64,000 nt of DNA from Hyalella azteca (lineage: Eukaryota; Arthropoda; Malacostraca; Amphipoda; Hyalellidae), in assembly GCF_000764305.2 (NCBI RefSeq), contig NW_025943861.1, positions 88,839 to 152,838 on the forward strand, written 5' to 3'. Below the pieces are notes generated by a model that was not told the origin of the DNA, searched no databases, and was given only the letters and a program-made list of their open reading frames with translations. Both the position numbers and the translations under genes were made by a program. Positions 60,101-64,000 of this stretch are shown piece after piece. How positions within the stretch are numbered: position 1 is the first letter of the stretch; each line of letters opens with the position of its first letter.

Positions 60101-63100
60101 AAAACGAAATTTTTAAGGCATGACCGTAAGGTGCAAACGCTGATTCTACCCACATTTTATTAACATTTAAATGACTGATAATTCCTTGCGATGTTATAAT
60201 GGCGATGCGCCAACATGGCCCACATACCAACCCCGCTGAGTCCCACGGACGTGTGGGACGAACGTGGGCGCCACCAAAGTTAGTTAAACACCTTGACGTG
60301 GTGACCAAAAATAGAGAAAATGAGGTGGTGCGCCATGTCTGTACATAGGTTGCGCCATGTCTGTACACGGCGGCTAGCCGGCTATATTAGAGCTAACATC
60401 GCGGCTATCTCCTCATTACAGTGCCGGCTGCATGTCATGCAAGTTCGGTCTTCTTCGTGCCGAATTTGCTTAATCGTCTGAATTTTGTATCTCGAAAATT
60501 AAAAAATTTGCCCGAATTTTTCATCTCGGATCATGGCATTGCAACGTCAAGTATTTGCTAAGGTAAGGAATTCTATTTCAGGTAAGTTCAGTCCAGGTAA
60601 TGAGTCCGAATGAGTATAATTATATTCTTGAGGAAGTGATTGAAGAGTATAGACAAGCTCATCTAAAAAAGTATGCATGAATTGTGGACACCTTCATGTG
60701 TAAGAAATACTCGTAAGTGCCTGTTAGGATTTGCTCGAAAAAAGTATCCAAGAAACGATTCTGTTTGCAAGTAATGCACACTGGAATGTATATTTTCCTA
60801 TTAATAAAAATGAAAAATATGGAAAATATGTCAGAAATATGATTGACAAGCTTATGCGATCATTTATTACACCGATCAGGATAAATGAGCCACAGCAGGA
60901 CTTGATTTGCTGTTTCAGAAGAAAGAACCAATTTGCTGGCCTAAAAATTTTGCCGATGCTATAATTATTGTCAATCCATGATTTAATTATCCAAAACCTG
61001 GACATTCAATACAGAATTATCGTGGCATGTTATCGTCCAATGTCTGGTCAGTGTACGCAGCAAAAGTGCAGCTTAAATGTTAAAAGAAGTAAGTGGTGCA
61101 ATGATGTCTCTATAAGTTAATCGGAGTGATCTTTCCGTAACGTAAGAGCGCCTTAACCTGTATAAATTCTAAAAAGAACTCCCATTCTGTGATGCCGTGG
61201 ATGAAGTCTTGCCCAATTAATTACCGCGGAGTAGCTCAGCAAGAAATTCACTCCTAAAAATGCGTTGTAGAAAACAGAAAATTGATTTATCTGTTAAGAG
61301 GTATGGTACTCAGTTACGAGAATTGCACCATACAAAAGATCGGTAAACAGTAGCGAGATTTACACTTGTAAAGAATATAACGGAGCATACTTATCTCGTG
61401 CTCATAAGATTTAGACCTCTCAGATAGGACCAGAGTCGACAAGCTTATGCAAAACTTTGTCTCTAACCAGAACTTGCCGTAAAGAGTTCAGCAATTTGGT
61501 ACGTAATCATTTACTTAAGTTATGATCATTTTATTTTTTTACGTTGATTAAGAGCTCAATATTGTTTATAAGTTCGAATACCCTCAACTTATCGTTCCAA
61601 TTGTTCATTCTTTGTTTTTATAAGCCGTTTAGTCATCTAAGAGTTTTCATTCCGAACAATCCCCCGAACAAAGAACCATATTCTTTACAACACTGTTGAA
61701 TATCCTAGTAATGGACGTTTTTGAAAATACAGACAACATCAGTTTTTCTCTTGATAGTTGTAACGGGTGTTTCCCTCGCGAATTGTTAGATGAAGAGTAC
61801 CGTTAGCTGTCCTCATGCAGGGTGCGGTGAAGAATAAGGGACGCTGCTCGATCTATTCAATTATCAGTAACTGTTGTCTGTAGGAATAGCTCGGCAAAGA
61901 TTAGTGAATGTTTCCTTCATGAATATTTCAGCGAAGATAAATGAGCATTGCCAGCAATATATAATAGCTCGGTGAAGTGTATATAGTCACCCTGGCGTAT
62001 GTAGCTTATATCGAGTGTTGCTGTAGTGCAGGAAGTCATTAGCTGCCCGCATCAGTTCGGTTGAGGAGGGCGATGCTGGCAATGCTAATGCTGAGCAAGC
62101 AATGAGGCGAGCTCAGTATATTGACTCTCGAACTGCCATGCTGGCTTGTGCAGCCCATGTTGCAGCAACCCTGGCCTGTGTCATGTTGCAAGCGATTGTT
62201 GAAGTGGGCTGCGCCGAGCTGATTATTTGAATATTGCAGCAGCTTCTGCCTGCTCAGTATTTAATGTTGCAAGAAAATTATTAACCAGATTGTACGTCCA
62301 GCCTAATCGATCGAGAAGCATTTGCTTTCAGTAACAAACGCTGAAAAAGTTTACAGAGATTGATTCGAGATTACAGTCGCAAAATTTGTTGTGTATTCGC
62401 TAGTTTTGATACAGAGTTATATTACAATTTATGGCGTCATGGCTCGTGCAGATTATCTTGAAACTAGACTTCTTTGACGTGATCATAGTATTGTAACAGT
62501 GGCCTATCTTGTTCTTCAAGAGACAGTTTATTATCTACGTTTTATCATCAACATTACTGGGTTTGTATATTTTCCCCATTCTATAACACTTGGTCATCGT
62601 GATTACGCAAAGCTTGCATCGTAATAAATTCAGTATAAACCAATCAGCAGTTTTTAGTGGACAGTGCATAAAGTTTTCATTATCGGCATATGCAAACTGC
62701 ATATAACATTTATTTGTGGTTCTCATAATTGCAAATATTGTTTGTAAACTGTGCGACTTCAAAGGATTTATAATATTTATACTGGAAGCGAGCTCAAAAA
62801 AACAGAAAGTTTACTTAACGAAATTATGTGAACATTGCTGGTAACTCTCCGTTAGGCGGAAGGGCCCAGATTCGTTGGGAATATTGCAAAATCGTCGCGG
62901 TCCACGACGTGAAATGTTAATTACCAGTTAACTGAATGCAGTAGGTATTTTAGCACATAAATTAGCATAAAGAAGCCTAATATAAGATTTTATTGGATCG
63001 AATTTGTTAATACAATGATTTCCGTACACTATGAAATCAATCTCATAGACTGAACATTAAATGGAGATTACTGTAGACGGTTGAGCTACGAGAACAAAGA

Positions 63101-64000
63101 AGTAAATAAAAATATAACTTTGAGGCGAAAAACATCCACGAATATGAGACAGTATAAAATAAAGTTAACATAGGAAGATTCAAAGGTTCAGAACAGAATC
63201 TAGAAACCTAAACTATTAATTCTATCTTATTTTAAAACGAACATTCCTGATTACGGGAGCTTATAGGTTTGTATAGTGAGAGTAAAGATTATAGTGAATT
63301 GATCGTAACACTGCATGTAGCGCGTTAATTTATTTGGCTTCACTTAAACAGCTTCTACCGATGAAAATAACATAATTATTTCTGAAATGCGTTTTACATA
63401 GCCATACAAGGATGATGAAATGAAAAATTAGGGCTGTAATATTAGAACTCTATATACTTTCGACTTTAGCACCCAACAGCAACAGCTAGATATAGCCTTC
63501 AACGAGCATTCTCGTTTACAGACGCTCACGTAACATCAACACACATTATGAATACCTGCGATCACTCTGAGACAAAGTAATTAACTCGCATGTTTTGGTT
63601 CTGAGAGACATAACAGTAAGATAAAAATGAGACTTTTGATCGATAAAGGTTTCAAATTACCTTTTTTTAAAGCATATAGTCGTATTTTTGGTTGAATTCA
63701 TTAGACTTGCCGATGATGTACATAATATTAGTTACATGTGCCGGCTGTTACCAAAGGCCCCTTGGCCCGCTTGGGTCGCGCCCTTGTTCTGGCCCATCTG
63801 AAGGCCGATTTGTCCCTCTCTCAGGGCCCTCTCCCTATCGAAACTTTTATTCCTGTCAGCCGCTGGCACAAGGACGCCCCAAATTCTTGTTACGGTGTAA
63901 ATTAGAAGCTCTATGTCCGCTTTAGGTTCCGGTTGCCGGAGCGAAATAAGCGCCGAAATGGAATCTTGTGAAATTACCCGTCGAGCTTGGGGCGATCGTG
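57182..64000. other. 3' flank of dsf; no further gene recognised
   Basis: The first clear AATAAA after the dsf stop on the plus strand that I noticed is near 58534. It holds a 16-bp repeat at 59030-59210. The region 60190-60440 is richer in GC and has a duplicated GCGCCATGTCTGTACA. The last 260 bases (63740-64000) are also GC-richer with a 77-codon plus frame of no recognised family. Nothing else could be supported as coding. Confidence 0.5.
59030..59210. repeat. 16-bp minisatellite
   Basis: About ten copies of AGTTCTATGTTTTATC with substitutions, downstream of dsf. Confidence 0.9.

Noticed and set aside
60731..60964. 77-codon plus-strand frame of normal composition downstream of dsf
   Set aside because: No recognised family, no splice or promoter context, and an overlapping antisense frame of similar length; not enough to call a gene.
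63692..63925. GC-richer 77-codon frame at the right end
   Set aside because: No recognised similarity and weak coding character; the base composition alone is not evidence of a gene.

Overview
This is a eukaryotic genomic window: AT-rich, with split genes, canonical GT-AG introns, long introns, many minisatellites and small non-autonomous DNA transposons. Bacterial-style operons, rRNA genes and CRISPR arrays were not seen. The recognisable proteins (an Ajuba-type LIM protein, the nuclear receptor dissatisfaction, a QSER1/PRR12-like chromatin protein) point to an arthropod. A crustacean or another non-dipteran arthropod is likely, but the species cannot be told from the sequence. All exon models below were built by hand from reading frame, splice consensus and phase agreement.

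Layout, left to right. (1) 1-17024, minus strand: the 5' part of an Ajuba (jub) LIM gene. A 799-codon first coding exon (14628-17024) and a short exon (839-929) are separated by a 13.7 kb intron full of tandem arrays and foldback or MITE insertions. The LIM-domain exons lie beyond base 1. (2) 17025-20691: intergenic, with one strong hairpin. (3) 20692-30516, minus strand: a complete 13-exon gene for a 577-residue protein with an AT-hook and a conserved C-terminal module that resembles QSER1/PRR12. Its introns hold two copies of a TTAA-flanked MITE and a 0.7 kb tandem duplication carrying two RG-rich candidate cassette exons. (4) 32-38 kb: a disturbed stretch. It has an orphan SNF2-helicase exon (32559-32659), a Nextera transposase end sequence left in the assembly beside an N (35533-35556), a second N inside a 75-bp satellite (36726), and two minus-strand exons of an unidentified protein with repeated VQT-like motifs (35743-36086, 37315-37437). 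(5) 41.5-42.9 kb: minus-strand exons of an unidentified basic, probably nuclear protein. (6) 42.9-53.4 kb: no recognised gene, with duplicated repeat blocks. (7) 53373-57181, plus strand: six exons of dissatisfaction (dsf, NR2E2). They start at the end of the DNA-binding domain and contain the whole ligand-binding domain. The zinc-finger exons were not found in the window. (8) 57182-64000: no gene recognised.

The genes are not functionally linked by position as an operon would be. jub is a cytoplasmic and junctional regulator of Hippo signalling, while the QSER1/PRR12-like protein and dsf are nuclear regulators. The most informative oddities are the duplication-born candidate exons in the QSER1/PRR12-like gene and in dsf, MITE insertions a few bases inside intron donors, and clear signs of assembly error around 32-37 kb.
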